Positions 1 through 8,840 of a stretch of DNA of 64,000 nucleotides are shown here, piece by piece. The stretch is from Peribacillus simplex (GTDB lineage Bacteria; Bacillota; Bacilli; Bacillales; DSM-1321). The stretch spans positions 4,182,001-4,246,000 of the forward strand of contig NZ_CP011008.1 of NCBI RefSeq assembly GCF_001578185.1, in the 5' to 3' direction. Positions within the stretch are counted from its first letter, which is position 1, and every line of letters begins with the position of its first letter. Position numbers and translations under genes: made by a program. The notes below the pieces were generated by a model. It did not search any database. It saw nothing but the letters and a program-made list of their open reading frames with translations, and was not told where the DNA came from.

Positions 1-392
1 GGAAGGGATTCTCATTGACTGTCGCCCGAAAATTGCCAATCGTTGTTGGGATGCTTCTATCGATGAGCTTGGTAGCTGCAAACTATGTAGAGACGGAATG
101 GGTGGTTATATTCGTTATGGCCCTAGCGTTTTTCGGTAAAGGATTTGGGGCACTCGGCTGGGCGGTAGTGGCCGATACCTCACCAAAGGAAATGTCCGGT
201 GTCAGTGGCGGGCTTTTCAATACATTCGGTAACATTGCAGGCATTACAACACCGATCATCATCGGATACATCATTGCCACGACAGGATCATTTAATGGGG
301 CGCTAGTCTTCGTATGTGCCAATGCTCTTGTCGCAATCTGCAGCTATTTATTCCTTGTTGGTGAAATTAAACGTGTAGAGTTAAAATCATAG
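1..392 (+). CDS. gudP: D-glucarate/galactarate MFS permease (C-terminal part)
   Basis: Partial gene: the frame is open from base 3 at the window edge and stops at 390-392, leaving about 129 residues. They form the last hydrophobic segments of an MFS carrier, with the loop ADTSPKEMSGVSGGLFN, a pattern I associate with the anion:cation symporter branch (GudP/GarP) that imports hexarates. The next gene, 31 bases on, is glucarate dehydratase, which gives the substrate assignment. The two probably form one transcript, as gudP-gudD do in Bacillus subtilis. Family is clear; the exact sugar acid is inferred from the neighbour. Confidence 0.75.
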   Translation, partial: KGFSLTVARKLPIVVGMLLSMSLVAANYVETEWVVIFVMALAFFGKGFGALGWAVVADTSPKEMSGVSGGLFNTFGNIAGITTPIIIGYIIATTGSFNGALVFVCANALVAICSYLFLVGEIKRVELKS

Positions 393-423
393 TTAACTAA
401 ATATTCTGTCAGGGGGAAGAAAT

Positions 424-1782
424 ATGAACAATCAAATGCTTAAGGATCATGTAAAAATCGGCACACCGGTCATTTCAGAAATGAGCGTTATTCCAGTTGC
501 AGGCCATGACGGCATGCTGCTGAACTTGAGCGGTGCCCATGCTCCTTATTTCACCCGGAACATTGTCATTCTGAAAGACAATGCGGGTAATACTGGTGTA
601 GGTGAAGTTCCTGGAGGCGAAAAAATTCGCCAAACACTCGAAGATGCCAAACAAATGGTTGTCGGCCAGTCCATTGGGACATACAACAACATTCTGAATA
701 CCATCCGTAAGCAGTTCGCGGACCGGGATGCGGGAGGGCGCGGGCTTCAGACGTTCGATCTCCGTATAGCCATCCATGCCGTAACAGCATTGGAAGCGGC
801 ACTTCTAGATTTAGTCGGCCAATATTTAGGTGTGCCGGTTGCAGCCCTTCTCGGCGAAGGACAGCAGCGTGATAGGGTGGAAATGCTGGGCTACTTATTT
901 TATGTAGGTGACCGCAATAAAACGGACCTTGGTTATTTAAGCGAGCCTGAAGCGGAAGATGACTGGATTCGCCTCCGTCATGAGGAAGCGCTCACACCTG
1001 AAGCGATTGTCCGCTTGGCAGAAGCCGCCCACTCTCGCTATGGATTCAATGATTTTAAACTGAAAGGCGGGGTTTTGCGCGGGGAAGAAGAAATCGAAGC
1101 GGTGACGGCACTTGCGGAGCGCTTCCCTGAAGCCAGGATCACCCTTGACCCAAATGGCGGCTGGCTGCTTAAGGATGCGATTGAACTTTGCCGGGATCAA
1201 CATCATGTTTTAGCCTATGCGGAAGACCCATGCGGAGCGGAAAATGGTTTTTCCGCCCGGGAAATCATGACGGAATTCAGGCGCGCAACGGGCCTTCCTA
1301 CCGCTACTAATATGATTGCAACGGACTGGAGGCAAATGGGGCACTCCATTCAGCTTCAATCCGTGGACATCCCTCTTGCCGATCCGCATTTTTGGACGAT
1401 GCAAGGCTCCGTCCGTGTCGCTCAAATGTGCAATGACTGGGGATTGACATGGGGATCACACTCGAATAATCACTTTGACATTTCGCTTGCCATGTTTACA
1501 CACGTTGCTGCAGCCGCACCAGGAAAAGTCACTGCAATCGATACCCACTGGATTTGGCAGGATGGGCAGCGTTTGACGAAAGAACCTTTTAAAATTGTCG
1601 GCGGAATGGTCGATGTACCTTCTAAGCCCGGACTTGGAATTGAAGTGGATATGGAACAAATCGAGAAGGCACATCAGCTTTATAAACAAAAAGGACTTGG
1701 TGCCCGTGATGATTCAATGGCGATGCAATACCTGATTTCAGGATGGGAGTTCAATCCAAAATCACCTTGCCTTGTCAGATGA
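424..1782 (+). CDS. gudD: glucarate dehydratase
   Basis: 452 residues, the normal length for cytoplasmic D-glucarate dehydratase of the enolase superfamily, which converts D-glucarate to 5-keto-4-deoxy-D-glucarate. Visible active-site blocks are the KxK motif (FKLKGG, Lys212/Lys214), the metal ligands in LDPNGGW (Asp242) and AEDPCG (Glu267), TNMIATD (295-301), and [10 protein letters not shown] (345-354) carrying the catalytic His region typical of GlucD. The ATG lies behind a GGGGGAAG ribosome site. It follows the hexarate permease and precedes a GntR regulator, matching the gudP-gudD-ycbG order of B. subtilis. Confidence 0.93.
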   Translation: MNNQMLKDHVKIGTPVISEMSVIPVAGHDGMLLNLSGAHAPYFTRNIVILKDNAGNTGVGEVPGGEKIRQTLEDAKQMVVGQSIGTYNNILNTIRKQFADRDAGGRGLQTFDLRIAIHAVTALEAALLDLVGQYLGVPVAALLGEGQQRDRVEMLGYLFYVGDRNKTDLGYLSEPEAEDDWIRLRHEEALTPEAIVRLAEAAHSRYGFNDFKLKGGVLRGEEEIEAVTALAERFPEARITLDPNGGWLLKDAIELCRDQHHVLAYAEDPCGAENGFSAREIMTEFRRATGLPTATNMIATDWRQMGHSIQLQSVDIPLADPHFWTMQGSVRVAQMCNDWGLTWGSHSNNHFDISLAMFTHVAAAAPGKVTAIDTHWIWQDGQRLTKEPFKIVGGMVDVPSKPGLGIEVDMEQIEKAHQLYKQKGLGARDDSMAMQYLISGWEFNPKSPCLVR

Positions 1783-1793
1783 TTTTTTCCAAC

Positions 1794-1838
1794 AATGCGT
1801 GCGTCTCTCTCTTTAGAGCGGCGCATTTTACTTTTTTT
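1794..1838 (+). terminator. Rho-independent terminator after gudD
   Basis: Stem AATGCG/CGCATT with an inner CTCT/AGAG pairing, followed by TTTTACTTTTTTT. It would end the gudP-gudD transcript and separate it from the GntR gene. Confidence 0.6.
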
Positions 1839-1943
1839 GGGGTATAGATCTTCTCTTCCTCACATGCAAATAAGTGTATTATATTATATAATTAGTCTTA
1901 CAGTATAAATACATATAGGGTTTAACAGAAAAGGGGTTACACA

Positions 1944-2645
1944 ATGGAAGAATCGTCAAAGAAATTAGGCGTACAATCGGTACATCGCAACACTCTTTCA
2001 CAACAAGTCGTGGATCAAATCGTGCATCTGCTCGTCACCGGACAAATGAAAGCGGGCGACAAACTGCCTCCTGAAATGGAACTTATGAAAGAACTTGAAG
2101 TAAGCCGGCCTGTTTTACGGGAGGCACTCAGTGCACTTGATACACTAGGAGTCATTACACGGAAAACACGTGAAGGAACCTTTTTTAACGATAAAATCGG
2201 TACACATCCATTCTCTGTCATGCTGGCGCTGGCTACGAATAATTTACCAGCGATCATCGAAGCGCGAATGGCATTGGAGTTGGGACTGGTAACAATGGCT
2301 GCCGAGAAAATCACAGACGAACAGCTGGAGAAACTGCAAGTTACTATTGACACGATTGCCAATAGTGAAGACAACGATTATGGAGAGGCCGATAAAGAAT
2401 TCCACAAGATCATTGCTTTAAGTGCAAACAATCCCATTATTGAAGGCATGATCGATTCCTTATTGATTACCCATAATAAAATAAATAGCCTGATACAATT
2501 CAGGGAACGGGAACTGACTGTAAAGTATCATAAAGCCATCTATGCGGCACTTGCAGCGCATGATCCACATGAAGCATTCAGTCAAATGTACAAGCACCTT
2601 GATTATGTCCGTCAGAAAGTCCTTCAATATTCTCACGCAAATTAA
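1944..2645 (+). CDS. GntR family (FadR subfamily) regulator of the glucarate genes
   Basis: 233 residues. N-terminal winged helix (about 15-80: TLSQQVVDQIVHLLVTGQ, then GDKLPPEMELMKELEVSRP and VLREALSALDTLGVI) followed by an all-helical FCD ligand-binding domain (about 95-225) with Asp/His positions typical of the metal-binding FadR/UxuR group. It starts at ATG 1944 behind AAAGGGG and has its own promoter region. Its position matches ycbG of B. subtilis, so control of hexarate uptake and dehydration is likely, but no operator was recognised. Confidence 0.82.
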   Translation: MEESSKKLGVQSVHRNTLSQQVVDQIVHLLVTGQMKAGDKLPPEMELMKELEVSRPVLREALSALDTLGVITRKTREGTFFNDKIGTHPFSVMLALATNNLPAIIEARMALELGLVTMAAEKITDEQLEKLQVTIDTIANSEDNDYGEADKEFHKIIALSANNPIIEGMIDSLLITHNKINSLIQFRERELTVKYHKAIYAALAAHDPHEAFSQMYKHLDYVRQKVLQYSHAN

Positions 2646-2800
2646 TATATCGTTTGTGTGGAAGGTGGAAGTAATCGCAGCAAACTAATGGATCACTCAA
2701 TGATCCAATTTCATAGGGAAAGTGGATTTTTCAGGGAACCTATTTTGCTTCCAAGATTTCAGAGTTCAACTTATCTTTTAAATCCAATTGATAGCATAAT

Positions 2801-2837
2801 TTTTTTAAAAAAACTGGATAGTAGTTGAACTATCCAG
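2801..2837 (-). terminator. Rho-independent terminator (minus)
   Basis: 9-bp perfect stem ACTATCCAG/CTGGATAGT read on the minus strand (2837-2829 and 2822-2814), 6-base loop, then a run of seven T followed by seven A. Second terminator after the SDR gene. Confidence 0.6.
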
Positions 2838-2944
2838 CCCCCGCTTATCCACTTTCGATTGAAATGAAAATGTTCCCCGATGAAGTCGATACCTTCCTCT
2901 TGCAAATTGTTGGCTGACCACAATCCCCATCCAAAGCTCCACTC

Positions 2945-2980
2945 AAAAAAAAAAGTGCATCCCTGCTAGCAGGAATGCAT
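2945..2980 (-). terminator. Rho-independent terminator of the SDR gene
   Basis: On the minus strand ATGCATTCCTGC pairs with GCAGGGATGCA, followed by ten T residues (2954-2945). Placed 44 bases after the SDR stop codon. Confidence 0.8.
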
Positions 2981-3023
2981 GTATCAGTCCCAAGTTCTGA
3001 CCATCCTCTTTTTAATTTACTGC

Positions 3024-3782
3024 TTAATATGCACTCCAACCAGCATCTGCGGTGATGACAGTACCATTTACAAAGCTTGAATCGTCAGAAGCAAGGAACA
3101 ATGCCACTTTAGCAATTTCTTCAGGTTTGCCATTGCGTGGATTGATCGCCATCCCCAGTTGTTGGCGAGAGGCGCCAAACTTATTGATATTCGTCATGCT
3201 GGAACCAATATTGGTTTCAACTCCACCTGGTGCTATTGCATTACAGCGAATGCCTTTTTCTGCATACATGAAGCCCGTGTTTTTTGTGAATCCAACCACC
3301 GCATGTTTAGAGGCAGTGTATGCTGCGCCAGCTCGGGCACCATATAAACCGCCAGCAGAAGCAATATTGATGATCACTCCTTTTTGTTTTTCTAAAAAGA
3401 TTGGTAAAACCTTTCTAGTCGAACGCATGACGCTTGTCGTGTTAATTGCAAAAATCCGATCCCATCCAGAATCCTCAATATCCCCGGCAGGTTCCATGCC
3501 ATCCATGATACCCGCGTTATTCACCAAAATATCCACTGTACCATACTTACTAACCGTAGTATCGATCAAATGTTGAATATCACCCTCCACCGCTACGTTC
3601 GTTTTAATGGCAAAGGCCATTCCGCCATTCTCTTTTATTTCCTCTACCGTTGCGTTCGCACCATCAAGATTTAAATCCGATACGACGACTTTAGCCCCTT
3701 CTCTAGCATAATCTATAGCAATTTGTTTCCCCATACCTGATGCTGCGCCTGTCACTACTGCAACTTTGTCTTGTAATTTCAT
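3024..3782 (-). CDS. short-chain dehydrogenase/reductase
   Basis: 252-residue classical SDR, the standard length. The NAD(P) site TGAASGMG is at 11-18, NNAG at 88-91, and the catalytic Ser142 and YxxxK (Tyr155, Lys159). The start chosen is the ATG at 3782 (MKLQDK), 6 bases after GGGGGAG; an ATG 18 bases upstream lies within that ribosome site. The sequence PGGVETNIG after the active site and the C-terminal INADAGW-like end fit alcohol/hydroxysteroid-type SDRs. The substrate cannot be read. It is divergent from a TetR regulator, probably its repressor. Confidence 0.85.
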   Translation of the reverse strand: MKLQDKVAVVTGAASGMGKQIAIDYAREGAKVVVSDLNLDGANATVEEIKENGGMAFAIKTNVAVEGDIQHLIDTTVSKYGTVDILVNNAGIMDGMEPAGDIEDSGWDRIFAINTTSVMRSTRKVLPIFLEKQKGVIINIASAGGLYGARAGAAYTASKHAVVGFTKNTGFMYAEKGIRCNAIAPGGVETNIGSSMTNINKFGASRQQLGMAINPRNGKPEEIAKVALFLASDDSSFVNGTVITADAGWSAY

Positions 3783-3904
3783 TTGAACTCCCCCATTCAC
3801 TCTAGTGAAGTGATACTTATTGTACAGATGTTCATTAACTAACTTCCTTTATAGTATAATTAGTTTCAATAGGCTTATACAATCAGCAAATGATGACCTC
3901 GATG

Positions 3905-3939
3905 TTGAACAATGAACAGAAAGTGTTCATTATGTTCAA
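3905..3939. promoter_or_regulatory. candidate TetR operator (inverted repeats)
   Basis: TTGAACAATGAACA at 3905-3918 faces TGTTCATTATGTTCAA at 3924-3939 across 5 bases, an extended palindrome built of TGAACA/TGTTCA arms. A further TGTTCATTAACTAAC half-site lies near 3826. The position between the divergent SDR and TetR genes is where an autoregulating TetR repressor would bind. Binding is inferred. Confidence 0.5.
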
Positions 3940-3972
3940 TAAAAGTACAATAACGAACAAAGGGTGAAGAAA

Positions 3973-4596
3973 ATGTCCAATAATAACACTGGGATTGATA
4001 GGAGGATCAGGAAATCCAAACTGGCTTTGAGAGATTCTCTCATATCATTAATGCAACACAAGGATTTCAGGGAAATATCGATTACTGACATTGTAGAACG
4101 CGCCGACCTTAATCGGGGTACATTTTACAAACACTATCAGTACAAAGAGGAACTGCTTGAAGAAGTCATGGAGGATGTCATAGCCGATTTGATCATATCT
4201 TACAGGGAACCTTATAAAAATGTCGATACGTTCACCATAAATGAACTAACGGCTTCAGTAATCAAAATATTTGAACATGTAGCTAACTATGCAAACATTT
4301 ATACCCTTATCCTAAAGTCGAATGCATGGCCTAAATTACTGGAAAGGATTTGTAATGAATTGAAGAAACTTCCATTGGAGGACCTGGAAGATTACCGGCC
4401 GAACCCTAAGATCAATAAAGAACTTGCCTCCAGTTACCAAGCATATGCGATATTAGGCATGATCATCGAATGGGTCAACACTGGATTCAAGTATAGCGCT
4501 GACTATATGGCTGAACAATTGCTGGAAATCATCGGCAACAAACCAGTAAACGCCGTTTATAAAATAAACCATACATTTAAAGATGCCAGGCAGTAA
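3973..4596 (+). CDS. TetR/AcrR family regulator
   Basis: 207 residues from ATG 3973, which sits 7 bases after AAGGGTG; a GTG at 3964 is an in-frame alternative. The N-terminal TetR helix-turn-helix is clear (ALRDSLISLM, then ISITDIVERADLNRGTFYKHY). The C-terminal half matches the TetR_C group with ASSYQAYAILGMIIEWV. It is divergent from the SDR gene with palindromes between them, so it is likely the SDR repressor. The inducer is unknown. Confidence 0.82.
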   Translation: MSNNNTGIDRRIRKSKLALRDSLISLMQHKDFREISITDIVERADLNRGTFYKHYQYKEELLEEVMEDVIADLIISYREPYKNVDTFTINELTASVIKIFEHVANYANIYTLILKSNAWPKLLERICNELKKLPLEDLEDYRPNPKINKELASSYQAYAILGMIIEWVNTGFKYSADYMAEQLLEIIGNKPVNAVYKINHTFKDARQ

Positions 4597-4695
4597 TAAG
4601 AGGGCTGCATCGGCAACCCTCCCTCAAATGCTATTTGGATGCACTTTAATCATTGACAGATTAAAGCTTCTATATTTAATAAGTATTTTGGAAGT

Positions 4696-5391
4696 TCATG
4701 AAATAAGAAAACTCTTCACGGCAGCTAAGAAGGCTGGTAAATTATCTTCATGCACAAAATGCCCGGCATCCTCTATCGTCACCAATTCGCAATTAGGAAT
4801 AAGCTCGGAAACTTCCTGCAATTTGTTTTGGGGAATATGACTCGACCCACCGCCTACAACAAGAGTTGGCATGATAATGTCCGTAAGACGCGCCCACCAT
4901 TCGGGATTGGGTTCATTCAGTTGCCTTAGAATCGAAGGCACAACCTGCCAATCAAACGGCAGAGGGCCAGAAGGTTTGGAAGGAACTTCGATTGGTCTAT
5001 CCGAAAAAGGAGGAGGAGTGTCTTCGACAATCAACCTTTCAATCCTCGATGGAAATGCTTGTGAGAAAAGATAGGAAACTGTTCCCCCCATGGAATGCCC
5101 TATTAGCGAAAACCTTCCCAAATTCATAGCATTCGCAAAATGAAGCAAATCATTGCACATCAATTCAAAACTGTATGTATTAGTTCTCGCACTCCCACCG
5201 TGGCCTCGTTGATCTAATGCTAATACGCGATAATTTTCTCCTAATGCAGCAGCCACTTGATCCCATGACTCTGCACTTTTACCCAGTGCGTGAAGAACAA
5301 CAAGCTGCGGTGCAGAAACATCCCCGCTCTCCCGGTATTGAAACGTGTGTCCATTCAATACAATTTGATTAACCCGTATTTCCATCTCCAT
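4696..5391 (-). CDS. alpha/beta hydrolase
   Basis: 231 residues with an alpha/beta hydrolase fold: oxyanion region LHALGKSAESW, LDQRGHGGSA after strand 4, nucleophile elbow GHSMGG (Ser100) and terminal His211 in EDAGHFVHED. In the strand-6/7 loop, where an Asp usually completes the triad, the sequence reads VVGGGSSHIP with no obvious acidic residue, so the triad acid may lie elsewhere. Substrate unknown. The start has AGGAGATGA just upstream. It lies on the same strand as the LysR gene but 150 bases downstream of it. Confidence 0.75.
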   Translation of the reverse strand: MEMEIRVNQIVLNGHTFQYRESGDVSAPQLVVLHALGKSAESWDQVAAALGENYRVLALDQRGHGGSARTNTYSFELMCNDLLHFANAMNLGRFSLIGHSMGGTVSYLFSQAFPSRIERLIVEDTPPPFSDRPIEVPSKPSGPLPFDWQVVPSILRQLNEPNPEWWARLTDIIMPTLVVGGGSSHIPQNKLQEVSELIPNCELVTIEDAGHFVHEDNLPAFLAAVKSFLIS

Positions 5392-5543
5392 TCATCTCCT
5401 AGGATCGGAATTGATCATTTTGAACCCGATCAATTTAAGAAAAACCTCCTAAAATACTATGTTCTCTATAATTAAATTATACTCTTTATGCCTTCACACC
5501 TTTTATTCCGGCCTACATCCGATTATTTAAACCTTCACCACTT

Positions 5544-6446
5544 TTATTCATCCTTTGGTCTGGCGGAGTTGGCGGCAGCGAAATAATCCATGACAAATAA
5601 ACGAAATTGCTTGGCTACCGGGGTGAAGTAGCGTTTTTCTGACCAGCCAAGCCCTATGGTTCTTTGACAGGCAGGTTCGGTTATCCGGATTTTATGGGAT
5701 AATGACCCGGTTTGATGGAGCCATGTCAATTCGGATACGAAGGCAATGCCCAACCCTTTCCTGACAAGGTCCGAGATGACAGCAGGTTCATCGCCTTCGA
5801 ATGCGATGTGCTGGACAAATCCTGCTTCGAGGCAAAATTGGTCGGTTAGGCTGCGGAATCCGAAGCCTGTGTTCATACTGATGAATGGTTCATCTTTCAC
5901 TTCATGAAGTTGGATGCTTTCCCTGCCAGCCAGCCGGTGATTGGGAGGCACGATCAGATATATTTCTTCGGTTATCAGCGGTTCCCACTTTAGGTCGGGG
6001 CCTTCTATCGGCACGGATGATATGCAATAATCGATTTCCCCTTCAATTAGAAGCTGTTTCATGGATGATATGGATTTTAGGAATTGTTGAAAACGTACAT
6101 CCGGATATTTAGATAAAAATGTGCCCAATAAATCAGGCAGGACCCTAGGGATGGTAACGGCCAAGGTGATGTTCTTTTGGTCTTGATCTGTTAATTCCAC
6201 AATTTCGCGCCTTCCCTCATTCAGTTCCGCAAAAGCCCGTTCGACCCTGTTCAAGAATATTCGTCCGGCTGCATTGAGCTTGATTTTCCGGTGTTCCCTA
6301 TCGAATAGCGGGACTCCCAAATCCTCTTCAAGCCGGGATATGGTTTTACTGAGCGACGGCTGAGCAATCTGAAGTTGTTCCGCAGCCTTCGTCATATGTT
6401 CCAGTCGTGCTACTGTTTGAAAGTACTGCAGCTGTAATATTTCCAT
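5544..6446 (-). CDS. LysR family transcriptional regulator
   Basis: 300 residues, normal for the family. Winged helix at about 1-60 (LQYFQTVARLEHMTKAAEQL, QPSLSKTISRLEEDLGVPLF) and a periplasmic-binding-like effector domain at about 90-290. It is divergent from the YhgE-type gene across a 122-base region with two palindromes, the usual arrangement for a LysR protein controlling its neighbour. Effector unknown. Confidence 0.85.
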   Translation of the reverse strand: MEILQLQYFQTVARLEHMTKAAEQLQIAQPSLSKTISRLEEDLGVPLFDREHRKIKLNAAGRIFLNRVERAFAELNEGRREIVELTDQDQKNITLAVTIPRVLPDLLGTFLSKYPDVRFQQFLKSISSMKQLLIEGEIDYCISSVPIEGPDLKWEPLITEEIYLIVPPNHRLAGRESIQLHEVKDEPFISMNTGFGFRSLTDQFCLEAGFVQHIAFEGDEPAVISDLVRKGLGIAFVSELTWLHQTGSLSHKIRITEPACQRTIGLGWSEKRYFTPVAKQFRLFVMDYFAAANSARPKDE

Positions 6447-6464
6447 TTCTCCACTCTTTTCACA

Positions 6465-6501
6465 TAGATTTAAATCTATTATTACATAATCATTTATGTA
6501 T
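6465..6501. promoter_or_regulatory. paired palindromes between lysR and yhgE-like genes
   Basis: ATAGATTTAAATCTAT (6465-6480) is a perfect 16-base palindrome, and TACATAA-TCAT-TTATGTA (6484-6501) a perfect 7-4-7 inverted repeat. LysR proteins typically bind AT-rich inverted repeats of the T-N11-A kind in such divergent promoters. Binding is inferred. Confidence 0.5.
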
Positions 6502-6568
6502 TATACAGTATCTAAAAAAGCCATTATGATGAAATAATCTCATTTTGTTAGAAAGGGCAGGATCAATC

Positions 6569-8572
6569 ATGAAAGGTTTACAACTTGTACTTCAAGATAT
6601 AAAAGCAATGTGGAAACATAAACACGGGAGAATCGCCTTGATTTTCCTTTTGATCGTTCCATTGATTTACTCTGGTTTCTTCTTGGCAGGATATTGGAAC
6701 CCATATGGACAGATGGATCAGCTCCCTGTAGCAGTGGTCAATCTCGATAATGGTTCGGAAATGGACCATAAGCCAATCGAAGCTGGAAATGATTTCGTTA
6801 AACAATTGAAGAAGCAGAAAGAATTGGACTTTCACTTTGTATCAGCAAAGGAGGCTAATAAGGGTCTTAAAGAAGGGACCTATTATATGGTTGTCACGAT
6901 TCCGGATGATTTTTCGGAAAATGTCACGACTTTAATGGATGAAAAACCGGAAACGGCTAAACTTTTGTATACTGTCAATCCAGGTAAAAACTTCGTTGCC
7001 TCACAGATCAGCACAACTGCTGTTGAAAAGATGACTACAAAGATCAACGCAAGCATTACGAAAGTATATTCTGAAGGCATCCTTTCAAAATTCCACGATA
7101 TTTCTAAAGGCTTGAAGGATGCCGGGGATGGAGCGGAAGAGCTTCATCAAGGAACGGCGGATGCGAAAAGCGGCAGTGAGAACTTGTCCGATGGAATTCA
7201 GGACTTGAATACTGGCGCCCAGCAGCTGAAAACAGGGAGCACAAAGCTCTTGGCTGGACAAGAAACCTTAGCCGATGGTGCGGAAGGATTAACATCAGGT
7301 TCCCGGAACCTGTATTCCGGCATGAAGCAGCTATCTGAAGGACATCAATCATTGGAAAATGCTTTGAATGAAGTAAATCAGGGGGTTAAGAACTGGTCAG
7401 CCGGAAATGCAAAACTGATGCAAGGGCAAAAAGAGGCGGCTGATACAGCGAATACTCTTAAGAAACAATTGGATGCCTATATGAAAAGTCATCCTGATGC
7501 AATAAAGGATCAAGACTTCAAGCAAATCGTTGCCCTGTCAGTTGGTTTATCCAAATCAGCCACCGCTTTAAATGCCGGACAAAAACAACTTGGCGAAGGT
7601 GCTGCTAAAGTGGCGGATGGACAAGACACCATTCAAACCGGGATGAAAACCTTTGGTGATAAGATGGCACAAGCTACCTCTGGTGCTAAGCAATTAAACG
7701 AGGGATCTGAACAATTAGCGAATGGATTATTTAAATGGAAAAATGGTTTCTCCACTTTAAATAACGGAATCGATTCGTTAGCCGGCGGAAGCAGCCAGCT
7801 AGCCAGTGGATCTACGGAACTTCAAGACGGACTGGCTTCACTGGAAACGGGATCAAGCAAGTTATCCACCAAGCTTAATGAAGCAGCCGATAAAACGGCC
7901 AGTCTTCAGTACGGCGATTCGACCACTTCGATGTTCTCTGAACCCGTGCAATTGGTTCAATCCAATCTATCGGAAGTTCCTAACTATGGGACCGGGATTG
8001 CCCCTTATTTTCTGTCACTGGCCTTTTATGTAGGTGGTATCATGGCTTCCAATATTTTACCGCTTGGCCGCAGGCAGAATCTAAAGGTTACCGGAACCGT
8101 TCATTTCATGAATAAATTAGGGCTGGTATATGTAATCGGCATGATTCAGGCACTTCTAGTGGATGCGGTCGTCCTTTTTGGATTCCATTTACATGTGGCA
8201 AGTGTCCCAGTATTCATTCTGTCAAGCATCATCGTTTCATTCACCTTCATGACGTTCATCCTTATGTTGGTGACCGTATTCGGAGTGGTTGGCAAATTCG
8301 CAGCAGTGACCCTTCTCGTGTTCCAATTGGCTACTTGCGGCGGAACATTCCCTGGCGAACTCGGCATGCCATTATTAATGAAAATCGGTTCATTTCTACC
8401 TATGGCCCACTCACTAAAAGAGCTGCAAGAGGTCATCTCATTAGGAGGCTGGGAAAACTTGCGGACGCAGATATGGATCTTACTTGCCTATCTAATTACT
8501 GCAGCGATCATTGGCTGGATAGCCAGTCATATCCAGCATGCAAAGGTAACTTCAAAAGAAGTGACTTCTTGA
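6569..8572 (+). CDS. YhgE/Pip-type membrane protein
   Basis: 667 residues from ATG 6569. One transmembrane segment near residues 17-38, the conserved LPVAVVNLDNG strand of YhgE/Pip proteins just after it, then about 330 residues of extracellular helical repeat where GA/LxxG spacing recurs (for example LNTGAQQLKTGSTKLLAG), and five C-terminal membrane spans resembling ABC-2 permeases. The architecture matches B. subtilis YhgE, related to phage infection protein Pip and to ESX-associated proteins. The in vivo function is unsettled. Regulation by the divergent LysR gene is likely. Confidence 0.85.
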   Translation: MKGLQLVLQDIKAMWKHKHGRIALIFLLIVPLIYSGFFLAGYWNPYGQMDQLPVAVVNLDNGSEMDHKPIEAGNDFVKQLKKQKELDFHFVSAKEANKGLKEGTYYMVVTIPDDFSENVTTLMDEKPETAKLLYTVNPGKNFVASQISTTAVEKMTTKINASITKVYSEGILSKFHDISKGLKDAGDGAEELHQGTADAKSGSENLSDGIQDLNTGAQQLKTGSTKLLAGQETLADGAEGLTSGSRNLYSGMKQLSEGHQSLENALNEVNQGVKNWSAGNAKLMQGQKEAADTANTLKKQLDAYMKSHPDAIKDQDFKQIVALSVGLSKSATALNAGQKQLGEGAAKVADGQDTIQTGMKTFGDKMAQATSGAKQLNEGSEQLANGLFKWKNGFSTLNNGIDSLAGGSSQLASGSTELQDGLASLETGSSKLSTKLNEAADKTASLQYGDSTTSMFSEPVQLVQSNLSEVPNYGTGIAPYFLSLAFYVGGIMASNILPLGRRQNLKVTGTVHFMNKLGLVYVIGMIQALLVDAVVLFGFHLHVASVPVFILSSIIVSFTFMTFILMLVTVFGVVGKFAAVTLLVFQLATCGGTFPGELGMPLLMKIGSFLPMAHSLKELQEVISLGGWENLRTQIWILLAYLITAAIIGWIASHIQHAKVTSKEVTS

Positions 8573-8575
8573 TTT

Positions 8576-8610
8576 AAAGCGCAGTCTCATTCTAATGGCG
8601 CTTTCCTTTT
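8576..8610 (+). terminator. Rho-independent terminator
   Basis: AAAGCGC (8576-8582) pairs with GCGCTTT (8598-8604), followed by CCTTTT, directly after the yhgE-like stop codon. Confidence 0.7.
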
Positions 8611-8715
8611 GTAAGTCCAGCTGAAGGATGAACAGCAATATGAAGTGAAATCACTGAATATGGGTAAAAACGCGAATAAAAAGGTTGATCGTTCCTCCAA
8701 ATTAATCTGGTTTGA

Positions 8716-8750
8716 GTCGAATTACATTGGCTGTCGGTCGAATTATTCCG
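8716..8750. repeat. two units of a GTCGAATTA 21-bp repeat
   Basis: GTCGAATTA occurs just after positions 8715 and 8737 with a 21-base spacing, the same core as the longer array at 35.9-36.05 kb. It lies in the convergent gap between the yhgE-like gene and the efflux pump. Confidence 0.55.
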
Positions 8751-8783
8751 TTCCAGCCCGAAAAAGCTTAAGTGAGATAAAGT

Positions 8784-8829
8784 AAAAGCCCCTATGCGCC
8801 TGATTATTCAGGTGGCATAGGGGCTTTTT
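8784..8829. terminator. bidirectional terminator
   Basis: AAAAGCCCCTATGC pairs with GCATAGGGGCTTTTT through an inner CTGA/TCAG stem. A and T tails on both sides make it work in both directions, between the convergent yhgE-like and efflux genes. Confidence 0.85.
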
Positions 8830-8840
8830 GGTTGTGTCCT

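Larger units (their letters stand above)
2646..3023. other. intergenic region with terminators, no gene seen
   Basis: 378 bases between the convergent GntR gene and SDR gene. A small 7-bp hairpin (TGGATCA/TGATCCA, 2689-2707) may end the GntR transcript. The two stronger minus-strand terminators are listed separately. No ORF with a ribosome site was found. Confidence 0.6.

Noticed and set aside
4583..4840. 85-codon plus-strand frame after tetR
   Set aside because: Antisense to the alpha/beta hydrolase, no ribosome site or family resemblance.
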